16,281 nucleotides of DNA from Candidatus Saccharibacteria bacterium UBA6575 (lineage in GTDB: Bacteria; Patescibacteriota; Saccharimonadia; Saccharimonadales; Saccharimonadaceae), in assembly GCA_002434005.1 (NCBI GenBank), contig DJJF01000016.1:1-16281 (forward strand), given 5' to 3'. The position numbers were made by a program, and so were the translations under genes. Of this stretch, positions 7,872-14,301 are shown one piece after another; within the stretch, counting starts at the first letter, position 1; every line of letters begins with the position of its first letter. The notes under the pieces were generated by a model. That model did no database searches. It was given only the letters and a program-made list of their open reading frames with translations, and was not told the origin of the DNA.

Positions 7872-8873
7872 ATGACTAAATATAAAACAGCCGAGAGTGT
7901 GAGCCCTAAGCATCCAGACAAAATATGTGACCGGGTATCTGATGCGCTGTTAGATGCATACTTAGCGCAGGACCCAAATTCACGTGTAGCAATAGACGTA
8001 GCCGGCGGACATGGCACTGTATTCGTAACTGGTGAAGTCACATCGAAGGCCAAAGGTATCGATGTAACTGCGATCGTAAAGCGCATCGCAGGAGATGTAG
8101 AAGTAATCGAACACTTGGCAGCACAAAGCCAAGAGATCGCGAGCGGCGTAGATACGGGAGGAGCGGGCGACCAAGGGATAATGGTCGGCTATGCATGCGA
8201 CGAAACAACCGAACTATTGCCGCTGGAAGTCGTGTTATCTCGCAACTTGAATCAATACTTATACGAACGTTGGCCCTATGACGGTAAAACCCAGGTAACC
8301 ACCGCAGACGGCGTAATCGATACGATCGTCGCCAGTTTTCAACATGCGAAAAAGATGGAACTAGAAGCAGCCGTGAATGAATGGCTACGAGGACAGAAGT
8401 ATGCGCAATACAAATTAGCTGGCAGTGTAAACCACGTAGAACCGCGCGTGACATTGCACTGCAACCCGGCCGGCGACTGGGACCGGGGCGGATTCGATGC
8501 CGATGCTGGTCTGACTGGACGCAAATTGATCGTCGACAACTACGGCCCACGTGTGCCAATTGGGGGCGGAGCGTTCAGTGGCAAAGACCCAAGCAAGGTT
8601 GATCGTTCCGCTGCATACATGGCACGAAAGATTGCCCGTGATTACCTGAAGCGGTTTAATGCGCGCGAAGTCACGGTGTACCTTGCTTATGCAATTGGTT
8701 ACAGCCAAGCAATCGAGGCAACGGCAGTTGTTGACGGCAAAGAACAGGTCGTTGAAGGCTACGACTTATCTCCGAATGGCATCATTAAAGCTCTAAATCT
8801 AAAGCAACCGACTTATGAACAGACTGCTACATATGGGCACTTTGGCCACAACAAGTTCACTTGGGAGCAATGA
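7872..8873 (+). CDS. metK: S-adenosylmethionine synthetase (compact form)
   Basis: Makes SAM from methionine and ATP in the cytoplasm. It has 333 residues when started at the ATG at 7872, chosen because AAAGGAG sits 8 nt upstream; the frame also stays open into the riboswitch, but that part is not coding. Signatures are HPDK at 14-17, GAGDQG at 97-102 (ATP/methionine loop), GKTQVT (the lysine of the phosphate site), LTGRKLIVDNYGP, GGGAFSGKDPSKVDRSAAY from 231, and GHFGHNKFTWEQ at the very C-terminus. The usual length is about 380-400. The shortening is spread over the region before GAGDQG, the middle domain, and the missing 12-15 residues after the final WE. All known catalytic motifs are present, so it should be active. 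It is controlled by the SAM-I riboswitch. Confidence 0.95.
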   Translation: MTKYKTAESVSPKHPDKICDRVSDALLDAYLAQDPNSRVAIDVAGGHGTVFVTGEVTSKAKGIDVTAIVKRIAGDVEVIEHLAAQSQEIASGVDTGGAGDQGIMVGYACDETTELLPLEVVLSRNLNQYLYERWPYDGKTQVTTADGVIDTIVASFQHAKKMELEAAVNEWLRGQKYAQYKLAGSVNHVEPRVTLHCNPAGDWDRGGFDADAGLTGRKLIVDNYGPRVPIGGGAFSGKDPSKVDRSAAYMARKIARDYLKRFNAREVTVYLAYAIGYSQAIEATAVVDGKEQVVEGYDLSPNGIIKALNLKQPTYEQTATYGHFGHNKFTWEQ

Positions 8874-8894
8874 TTAATAATACTATCTCTAGCG

Positions 8895-9803
8895 TCACGA
8901 GCTCATGGTTTTGCGGCGCTTCAATATGCCGACAATTATCAAGGCTTCTTCGAATTCCTGTACTAGCTCAGAATCAATCGTACGAAATGATTCGTCGTTC
9001 AGCTGGGTAATCACGGCAACTTCGGCCGGTGTATCGCCGAACCACTTAGTTCGGTATGCATCGCCGAGTTCGATTGGGTACGTATCGGAGGCAGTTTCAT
9101 ACCCGGCCTTTAGGGTAAGAGTTGGCCGTTTACCGCGCGCTACACGTAGTGTTTTTTGAAAATATCGTTCGACATCGGTGCCATAAAGCATACTACCAAG
9201 GCTTCCATCGTCGTTGTCATCGTTATCGTTGTCCTCTTCTCCATCTTCAAACATACCGTCACCAGGTTCTGGAGTTTTTATGAATTCTGACTGAGCAGCC
9301 ATAAGCTTCAGTATGAGATCTGGATCATCGAAATCAATCTCTTCCGAATCGACTTCAGGTGCGTGAAGCATGAGCGAATCGACGACCAGACCATCGCCAG
9401 CCCCTACTGATTCGAGCAATGGCCATTCTGTCAGCAGCTCATGGTCGTCGAGCGTATGTGTTTCACTGATAACGACTTCGAGGGCTATCTCCGCCAGCTT
9501 ATTCCCCCACCTGTCTGTGTCGCTAGTACGTTCGATCGTAACTCCATAGTACGCGACGTCACCATTACCACGATGCAATGTCATCTCACGACCGATTGAT
9601 CCAAATAGCCCCCGCATACCTCGCATAGTCGGCTGTGATGCACCGAGCGCTTCCGCCAGTATTGGCACAATCTGTCGTGTAAGGTAATCAGTGCTGTCTG
9701 CGCTTCCGTAAATGCCGTAGTCTGGTCCTTCGGTCCGTCTGCGTGTTTGACGAGGCTTGCTATTGGCTTTGTCCGCAGTGTGTTGATCGGGTATTTCTGG
9801 CAC
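8895..9803 (-). CDS. Uncharacterised 302-residue acidic protein
   Basis: I do not recognise this gene. It encodes a soluble protein with a basic, low-complexity N-terminus (KPRQTRRR) and two apparent folded parts. A very acidic linker separates them at about residues 183-200 (FEDGEEDNDNDDNDDG), coded by a GAT/AAC-rich triplet run at 9206-9255. There is no signal peptide or membrane span. The start is GTG at 9803; an upstream -10-like GATAAT lies in a 10-bp palindrome (GATAATTATC, 9804-9813) directly before it, and no Shine-Dalgarno is seen. It is convergent with metK (21-nt gap, no terminator seen) and divergent from the 58-codon unit. Confidence 0.75.
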   Translation of the reverse strand: MPEIPDQHTADKANSKPRQTRRRTEGPDYGIYGSADSTDYLTRQIVPILAEALGASQPTMRGMRGLFGSIGREMTLHRGNGDVAYYGVTIERTSDTDRWGNKLAEIALEVVISETHTLDDHELLTEWPLLESVGAGDGLVVDSLMLHAPEVDSEEIDFDDPDLILKLMAAQSEFIKTPEPGDGMFEDGEEDNDNDDNDDGSLGSMLYGTDVERYFQKTLRVARGKRPTLTLKAGYETASDTYPIELGDAYRTKWFGDTPAEVAVITQLNDESFRTIDSELVQEFEEALIIVGILKRRKTMSS

Positions 9804-9829
9804 GATAATTATCTCGTAAATTATGGCTT

Positions 9830-9858
9830 ATTGTGCTTACAGTCCGCATGAAAGTCAA
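9830..9858 (-). promoter_or_regulatory. Possible promoter for the 302-residue gene
   Basis: On the minus strand TTGACT (9853-9858) and CACAAT (9830-9835) are separated by 17 nt, with the GTG start about 27 nt further on. The -35 is good and the -10 is weak (4 of 6). A second -10-like GATAAT sits closer to the start without a matching -35. Confidence 0.35.
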
Positions 9859-9912
9859 TAATACGCTCAAGTAGTGCTTGGACCTTATATATGCTAAACA
9901 TAAGAGTATTTA

Positions 9913-9941
9913 TTGACAAAGAATTTTTAAATTGCTATAAT
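9913..9941 (+). promoter_or_regulatory. Consensus sigma70-type promoter of the 58-codon unit
   Basis: TTGACA (9913-9918), a 17-nt spacer and TATAAT (9936-9941) match the bacterial vegetative consensus at all 12 positions. The DNA upstream (9885-9912) is AT-rich, like an UP element. Transcription should start near 9948. This is by far the best promoter in the window. Confidence 0.88.
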
Positions 9942-9952
9942 ATCAATACGGT

Positions 9953-9970
9953 GGGCGAGTGGGCTCGCCC
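9953..9970 (+). repeat. 5'-UTR hairpin of the 58-codon unit
   Basis: GGGCGAG (9953-9959), loop TGGG, CTCGCCC (9964-9970) form a perfect 7-bp stem starting about 5 nt into the predicted transcript. It is followed by TGTTCTTTCTTT. It may protect the 5' end; as an attenuator it would be unusually close to the start of transcription. Confidence 0.7.
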
Positions 9971-10007
9971 TGTTCTTTCTTTGATCCCAAGCTGAGAGGC
10001 ACGATGA

Positions 10008-10184
10008 ATGATTGATTGGATTGAGTCTATGACTCTCGCGCAGTACCTCAAGTTCGCTGGACTGTCCATGTTCTGCTACATCGTGCTGGTGGCCGAATAC
10101 GCGTGGTCCAGGCGCGCGCCGATCAGCCTGCTGGAATGTGACGGCTCCTATGCTGTTGCAACGTGGGACACCCCAGCAGCTTGA
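10008..10184 (+). CDS. Small single-span membrane protein, 58 residues, uncharacterised
   Basis: The frame starts at ATG 10008 with GAGAGG (9994-9999) 8 nt upstream, and ends at TGA 10182-10184, 24 nt before an intrinsic terminator. The product starts MIDWIESM, then has one hydrophobic segment (about residues 16-32, FAGLSMFCYIVLVAEYA), a basic SRR, and a short polar tail with LLECDGSYAVATWD. An internal ATG at 10029 would give 51 residues. I counted G or C at 41 of 58 third positions, against 30 at first and 28 at second positions. That is a coding-like bias and unlike the AT-richer neighbours. A three-codon frame (ATG 10004, stop 10013-10015) overlaps the start. The layout of span, basic residues and a tail with a DG motif recalls small type I toxins such as Hok, but the similarity is weak and may be chance. 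The same RNA could instead act as a structured non-coding RNA. Confidence 0.55.
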   Translation: MIDWIESMTLAQYLKFAGLSMFCYIVLVAEYAWSRRAPISLLECDGSYAVATWDTPAA

Positions 10185-10187
10185 TCG
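10120..10187 (+). repeat. Long inverted repeat across the end of the 58-codon frame
   Basis: Arms 10120-10134 and 10173-10187 pair over 15 positions with one G-U and one C-C mismatch. The second arm contains the stop codon. Two bases further in, TGT/ACA (10137-10139 with 10168-10170) adds three pairs. Upstream, CGCTGGAC (10055-10062) can pair with GTCCAGGCG (10106-10114) with one bulge. The transcript is therefore strongly folded. Confidence 0.7.
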
Positions 10188-10208
10188 ACATCACGGGAAG
10201 ATGCAGTC

Positions 10209-10239
10209 CCCCGCTTACATATAAGCGGGGTTTCTTTTT
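10209..10239 (+). terminator. Strong intrinsic terminator
   Basis: A perfect 9-bp stem CCCCGCTTA/TAAGCGGGG with loop CATA (10218-10221) is followed by TTTCTTTTT. It ends the unit begun at the 9913 promoter, giving a predicted RNA of about 290 nt. The U-tract favours the plus direction only. Confidence 0.9.
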
Positions 10240-10243
10240 ATAG

Positions 10244-10771
10244 TCAGAACTGGCGTGTTAGTATATTGACCGCTCGACCGCCGAGTCGCCGCAGCTTCGG
10301 GATGATGCGTGGGTCATGTATTTCGTTGTCGGCCATGATACTTAAGAATTTCATGTTTTCAACTTCTGAGAACCTAATCGGTGCTTCAAGATAAATCGCT
10401 ACAGTCGCTTCAATGTCTTCATGACTGCGATTCGTACGCGTTGCACGCCAGTTCGCGTTGCATACTTCAACCCGACGAACTGTGCCATATCGGTAAAATG
10501 CCTTGGGTTTATTTGTAAGTCGATCGAGCACCGTCAGTTGGTAGTCTCGAAAGCGGCTTTCATAACCTTTCCCCCCACGAATTTCATCAAGTTTAAATCC
10601 GTTGCCTAAGTCATCACTCCACTCGGCATCGTATACGATGTTATCGCCCTTTGTGCATTGATATAATCCGATTCTGTCGATAACATTAGCACTTGCAACG
10701 ACAATGCGATCGATTGGAATCACCGTTTCTTGCAGTGTGGGATAAGCTTCAATTTCATTGCGGGTATGCAT
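10244..10771 (-). CDS. Uncharacterised 175-residue protein
   Basis: I do not recognise this gene. It encodes a soluble alpha/beta-looking protein with no signal peptide or membrane span. It has a central YESRFRDYQLTVLDRL segment and a basic C-terminus (PRIIPKLRRLGGRAVNILTRQF). The N-terminal part is rich in short beta-type stretches (VIPIDRIVVASANVIDRIG). The start ATG at 10771 has GGA 5 nt upstream. It is convergent with the 58-codon unit; its stop lies 4 nt past the terminator's U-tract, so that terminator shields it from readthrough. It is divergent from the Nudix-like gene with a 42-nt gap. Confidence 0.7.
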   Translation of the reverse strand: MHTRNEIEAYPTLQETVIPIDRIVVASANVIDRIGLYQCTKGDNIVYDAEWSDDLGNGFKLDEIRGGKGYESRFRDYQLTVLDRLTNKPKAFYRYGTVRRVEVCNANWRATRTNRSHEDIEATVAIYLEAPIRFSEVENMKFLSIMADNEIHDPRIIPKLRRLGGRAVNILTRQF

Positions 10772-10813
10772 ACTGTATCCATAATCGTAGCACTCATAAA
10801 AACCTAATCAAGC

Positions 10814-11524
10814 GTGAGTGGAAACTACCATTCTCGTTCCGTATACTACTTGCAGATGCTTGATCACCATATTCAAAAATCAATCGTATACGACTTAGCG
10901 TTCGCCGAAAGTCTACGTTTTAGTGAACTTAAGCCCGACGACATGGAAAATAAAGCTTTCACATATCACCTAAAGAAAGTGATGAAAGCAGGACTTGTTG
11001 AAAAGCAAGAAGATGGTCACTACAGCCTTACCATGAAAGGACGAAGAGTTGGCAAGGGTGCATTAAAGAAAGAAAGTCGGCTACTCGATAGAGCTTACTC
11101 GATCCTTCTGCTCGCAGTCAGAAACATCGATACCGATGAGTGGCTACTGTATAAACGGCAAACCCAACCGCTGCTCGGGTTGACGGGTTTTATGCAGGCC
11201 CAGCCCGTTGCCGAAGTTGACACACGCAGTACGGCCAAGCAAACGTGCTTCGAGCAAACTGGAATCGAGGCCGAATTCGCAGTTCAAGGCCATGGGTATT
11301 TTAGGGTGTACCGTAAAGGCGAGCTTGAGAGTTTTATCCATTTCACGCTACTACTAGCTGATTCTCCGTCGGAGTCACTGCGTGGAACAGCGGAATCGGC
11401 CGGTTACTTTTGGCAACGAACGCCGAACTTCGAGCGCCCTGATATGCTACCGAACATGCGAACACTTCACAAAATGTGCTTAGATCTACCTGGTTCGTTC
11501 GTTGAGCAGACGTTTGAGCTGTAG
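10814..11524 (+). CDS. Winged-helix / degenerate Nudix-domain protein (likely regulator)
   Basis: The protein has up to 236 residues. The N-terminal third resembles an ArsR-like winged helix: a helix from about 16-33, FSELKPDDMENKAFTYHLKKVMKAGLVEK as the recognition part, then a wing ending in LTMKGRRVG. The C-terminal part has a Nudix fold pattern (SILLLAVRN...WLLYKRQ...GLTGFMQAQ). The Nudix box from Gly125 is degraded: where REUxEExGU is expected it has QTCFEQTGI, losing the Arg and two of three metal-binding glutamates. Hydrolysis is therefore doubtful and ligand sensing more likely, by analogy with NrtR-type Nudix regulators, although there the domain order is reversed. The start is uncertain: GTG at 10814 has no Shine-Dalgarno. 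An ATG at 10856, 8 nt after TATACT (10842-10847), is an alternative leaderless start and keeps the whole winged helix. Confidence 0.75.
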   Translation: MSGNYHSRSVYYLQMLDHHIQKSIVYDLAFAESLRFSELKPDDMENKAFTYHLKKVMKAGLVEKQEDGHYSLTMKGRRVGKGALKKESRLLDRAYSILLLAVRNIDTDEWLLYKRQTQPLLGLTGFMQAQPVAEVDTRSTAKQTCFEQTGIEAEFAVQGHGYFRVYRKGELESFIHFTLLLADSPSESLRGTAESAGYFWQRTPNFERPDMLPNMRTLHKMCLDLPGSFVEQTFEL

Positions 11525-11624
11525 TTTTCATTTGTAGTCCTTTCGTTAACTTCTAACTTAACTATGGACTGACCTACCTTAAGAAGCAGTGAATACTTTT
11601 TCACCAAAGCTGCCTGCAAGTAGC
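11525..11624. other. Convergent gap without clear signals
   Basis: These 100 nt lie between the Nudix-like gene and corA, which converge. A short GTGAA/TTCAC hairpin (about 11589-11604) is present but lacks a U-tract, so no terminator is called. No small gene is seen. Confidence 0.4.
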
Positions 11625-12542
11625 TTATCGTTTGCGAAGAAAATACAAACTAAGCGTACCAGCAACTAACAAGCTAACTGCAATGATAATAAAGAACGTG
11701 AGTGGCGAGTCGGCACCTGGCGGCAGCTGAACATTCATGCCAAACAGCCCAGCAATCATGGTTGGCACGGTGAGCGCCAATGTAATCACAGTAAGTAGAC
11801 GAATTGTCTCGTTTAGTCGAGTGTCCATGACTGCACGATATGAATCACGTAGATTCGTTATGGTACGAAGCAGCGACTTACAACGAGCGATTAGCTGTTC
11901 AAAATCAATAGAAAGGTCTTCAACAAGGTCTTTATCGTCTTCGCTGAGTTTCAACATGCGGCCACCAAGCAGTTTTTCAGTAGCGGTGTTAGTCGGAATC
12001 AAAGCATCCAAGTAGTCGTTGAGTTTACGCTCGTATTCAGTGAGTGTGGCAATGTCGCGAGCACGCAAGTTCGTAACATCGCTCGTTGCAGCACGCATTT
12101 GACGATTAATTGTGGCGACACGTCGTTGATACTGCACCGTAATTGCTTCCATCATGAGCATAAATAAGCGTGTGCGCTGAGACGTTGGCACACTTGTCGA
12201 GTCGATAAATGGCTGCCATAGCCTACCAAGAGAGTCGCGACTAACCGTGAACAAATGATCGTTAGAAATCGCAAAAAGAATCGGCGTAGTGTAGTCATTG
12301 AAGTCATCATCTGTATCTGGTAACCGTGTGATGAAATACGTAAAGCCGTCTTCAAGTTCAACCCGAGGTACCTCGTGAGGGTCGAGTGCGTCATTCAGGA
12401 TGTCGACATCGACACCAAGATTAATGAGCGCTGTTTTTTCATCGTCGTTCGGACGCTCCGAGCGCACCCATGTGCCATCTAGCAAATTCTCTTTTTGCTC
12501 GATGTTCAGGTTAGACGGCGTGGCTCGCAGGTATTGCAACAT
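11625..12542 (-). CDS. corA: CorA-family divalent cation (Mg2+/Co2+) channel
   Basis: The protein has 305 residues, near the usual length of about 315. A long soluble N-terminal domain with the coiled helices typical of the CorA funnel (about 130-245) is followed by two C-terminal membrane spans. The signature GMN at 268-270 lies right after the first span (LLTVITLALTVPTMIAGLF), the second span is about 280-300, and the tail is basic (LRKR). CorA channels form pentamers in the inner membrane and move Mg2+ down its gradient. The gene begins 22 nt after the histidine kinase stop on the same strand and probably belongs to that operon. AGGGG is too close to the ATG (1 nt) to be a normal ribosome site; a TATCAT (12549-12554) 6 nt upstream could give an extra leaderless transcript. 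Confidence 0.93.
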   Translation of the reverse strand: MLQYLRATPSNLNIEQKENLLDGTWVRSERPNDDEKTALINLGVDVDILNDALDPHEVPRVELEDGFTYFITRLPDTDDDFNDYTTPILFAISNDHLFTVSRDSLGRLWQPFIDSTSVPTSQRTRLFMLMMEAITVQYQRRVATINRQMRAATSDVTNLRARDIATLTEYERKLNDYLDALIPTNTATEKLLGGRMLKLSEDDKDLVEDLSIDFEQLIARCKSLLRTITNLRDSYRAVMDTRLNETIRLLTVITLALTVPTMIAGLFGMNVQLPPGADSPLTFFIIIAVSLLVAGTLSLYFLRKR

Positions 12543-12564
12543 ACCCCTATGATATCAGGCCTGG

Positions 12565-13587
12565 CTAGGCTACAGGGATATGCAGCACAAACGAGTTCCC
12601 ACTAGGCTCGTGTGTCGTAAGCGAAATACGGTATCCTTGTCTATCGGCTGCAGCTTTGGCAATAGACAACCCAAGACCAGAACCTTCACTGTGCTGCGAT
12701 GAACGCGACTCATCAATGCGATAGAAGCGTTTGAAGAGCTGAGGCCTGTGTTCCGCAGGAATAGCCGATCCGGTGTCATGAACTGTCAGTTGGTGCTCAG
12801 CACCAGCAGTCATAAACGATATGGTGACCTCTGATGAAGCAGGGCCATACTTAATCGCGTTGTCGAGCAGAACTTGCAAGATCTGGGTGACCGCAGACTG
12901 ATTAGCCTTGATAACGGCGGCGGGAATGTCGTGCTTAATAGCGATCTTCTTTTCGGATGCCAGTGGCTGGAGCGTTTCAATCACACCCAAGACAAGTTCT
13001 GACACCTGGATTTCAGATGGATTAGTATCGCTCGAATCTTGTTTTGCAAGGCCGAGCAAGGACTCCGATAATGCGCGCAGCTTGATCGTTTCAGATAAAT
13101 TGTGCCCTATTAACTCTTTTGCCTGTGCTATGCTGAGCTTTTTCTTGCGCAGAGCAACCTCATTAGTAACCTGCAAAGCAGTCAACGGTGTGCGTAGCTC
13201 GTGTGAGGCATCGGAAACAAATCGTGCCTGTGATTCCATGGCAGCTTCAATTGGCTCCAATGTTTTGCGAGCCAGAAAGTAACTGAAAAAAGCCCCACCA
13301 GTAAGTACGATTAGATTGAGTAGCAACAGCGAAATGAGCAGCTCGGCACGTGCCTGCGCAGCACGTTCGTCGAATAAGTCTTGGAGGCTGCCGCGAGTAT
13401 ACTCATCGAACTGCATGATTGCACCTTGGTTGCGTGGCGGCAGCGGGCGATCGAACTGCGACGAGCTTATTGCATATATCACGCCTGAGAATACTAGCGT
13501 TAGACCAAAGATGATCGCCAGGTATGTAGCAGCCAAGCGGCCAGTATCGCCCTTTAAGTGCTTTTGAAGCGTAGCATTGTTAGGCAT
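12565..13587 (-). CDS. Sensor histidine kinase (OmpR-partner type)
   Basis: The protein has 340 residues. A first membrane span at about 20-40, a short outer loop of about 40 residues, a second span at about 82-104, a short linker, the dimerisation/phosphoacceptor motif FVSDASHELRTPLTAL with His129, then the ATPase domain: N-box LLDNAIKYG with Asn243, G1 box DTGSAIP from Asp271, F-box FKRFYRID, and G2 box GSGLGLSIAK. The G1 box has Ala where the second Gly (DxGxG) is normal, a mild deviation. No HAMP or PAS domain is seen, so sensing is probably by the small outer loop or the membrane spans. Its start overlaps the regulator stop by 8 nt (ATGCCTAA), which couples their translation. Confidence 0.95.
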   Translation of the reverse strand: MPNNATLQKHLKGDTGRLAATYLAIIFGLTLVFSGVIYAISSSQFDRPLPPRNQGAIMQFDEYTRGSLQDLFDERAAQARAELLISLLLLNLIVLTGGAFFSYFLARKTLEPIEAAMESQARFVSDASHELRTPLTALQVTNEVALRKKKLSIAQAKELIGHNLSETIKLRALSESLLGLAKQDSSDTNPSEIQVSELVLGVIETLQPLASEKKIAIKHDIPAAVIKANQSAVTQILQVLLDNAIKYGPASSEVTISFMTAGAEHQLTVHDTGSAIPAEHRPQLFKRFYRIDESRSSQHSEGSGLGLSIAKAAADRQGYRISLTTHEPSGNSFVLHIPVA

Positions 13588-14260
13588 CGGGGCTCAGCTT
13601 ATATCCAAAACCACGCACGGTATGTAATAGCGGTTTTTTGAATGGTTTATCAATCTTTGCGCGTATGAAGGTAATGAACACTTCGACATTATTAGGTAAT
13701 ACATCGGCATCGAAATCCCACACGTGGCTAATAATATTATCTTTTGATAGCACACGACCTGGATTACGCATCAAGTACTCGAGTATGGCAAATTCTTTGG
13801 ATGTTAGCCTGATAAACTGTCCTGCTCGCTCTACCCGCTTGTCAGCAGGATCAAGTACCAAGTCACCAACTATTAGCGTCTCGCCAAGCGACTGATGCGG
13901 GCGACGAAGTAATGCACGAATTCGAGCCAGAAGTACATCAAAACTGAACGGTTTTGCCAGGTAATCGTCCGCCCCAGTATCAAGGCTTTTCACGATATCA
14001 CGCTCAGAGTCCTTAGCAGTCAGCATAAGGATCGGCGTATGGTTGCCGTCGCTCCTTAGCTTCGCCGCTACCTGGTTACCGTCCATGTGTGGCATCATGA
14101 TATCAAGCACAATTAGATCGTAGTCATCGGGTGCGGCAGACACCGTGTCATATCCTGCCTCGCCATCATGCTCGACATCAACCGCATAGCCTTCATCCTC
14201 AAGACCTTCCTTGATCGCTTGCGCGATACGATGCTCATCTTCGACTACAAGTATTTTCAT
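13580..14260 (-). CDS. OmpR/PhoB-family response regulator
   Basis: The protein has 226 residues. The receiver domain (1 to about 118) has acidic Glu7/Asp8, phosphoacceptor Asp53 in LIVLDIMMP, Thr81, and Lys103 in AKPF. The winged-helix DNA-binding domain (about 128-224) has the RLTSKEFAILEYLMRNPGRVLSK and HTVRGFGYKL signatures. It should bind DNA as a dimer at direct repeats. A TTTAAG-N5-TTTAAG repeat is placed directly upstream. No Shine-Dalgarno precedes the ATG; -10-like TACACT (14268-14273) ends 7 nt before it, so a leaderless mRNA is possible besides readthrough from the ABC genes. Confidence 0.95.
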   Translation of the reverse strand: MKILVVEDEHRIAQAIKEGLEDEGYAVDVEHDGEAGYDTVSAAPDDYDLIVLDIMMPHMDGNQVAAKLRSDGNHTPILMLTAKDSERDIVKSLDTGADDYLAKPFSFDVLLARIRALLRRPHQSLGETLIVGDLVLDPADKRVERAGQFIRLTSKEFAILEYLMRNPGRVLSKDNIISHVWDFDADVLPNNVEVFITFIRAKIDKPFKKPLLHTVRGFGYKLSPDA

Positions 14261-14277
14261 ATGTATTAGTGTAGCTT

Positions 14278-14301
14278 CTTAATCCTTAAATTTTGCTTAA
14301 A
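14278..14301 (-). promoter_or_regulatory. Putative response-regulator operator (PmrA-box-like direct repeat)
   Basis: On the minus strand TTTAAG (14296-14301), CAAAA, TTTAAG (14285-14290) repeat with an 11-bp period, followed after one base by ATTAAG (14278-14283). The two main half-sites fit the published PmrA-box pattern YTTAAK-N5-YTTAAK. The repeat starts just after the stop codon of the DUF5666-like gene and sits about where a -35 region would lie for the regulator gene, so autoregulation is likely (inference). Confidence 0.55.

Noticed and set aside
8038..8708. Long open frames antisense to metK.
   Set aside because: They lie wholly inside metK, lack ribosome sites and resemble no family; they are shadows of its codon usage.
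9953..9982. Hairpin plus TGTTCTTTCTTT as a terminator or attenuator.
   Set aside because: It begins only about 5 nt after the expected transcription start and the U-tract is interrupted. A 5'-protecting hairpin is more likely.
9991..10005. CTGAGA-like motif suggesting a TPP riboswitch upstream of the small frame.
   Set aside because: The other conserved TPP blocks (the ACCUGAU and UAAUGCCAGCG regions) are absent; the match is part of the Shine-Dalgarno.
9948..10239. Known housekeeping RNA (RNase P, tmRNA, SRP RNA, 6S).
   Set aside because: None of the conserved core strings of these RNAs was found in the transcript.
11589..11604. GTGAA/TTCAC hairpin as a bidirectional terminator between the Nudix-like gene and corA.
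   Set aside because: The stem is only 5 bp and no U-tract follows on either strand.
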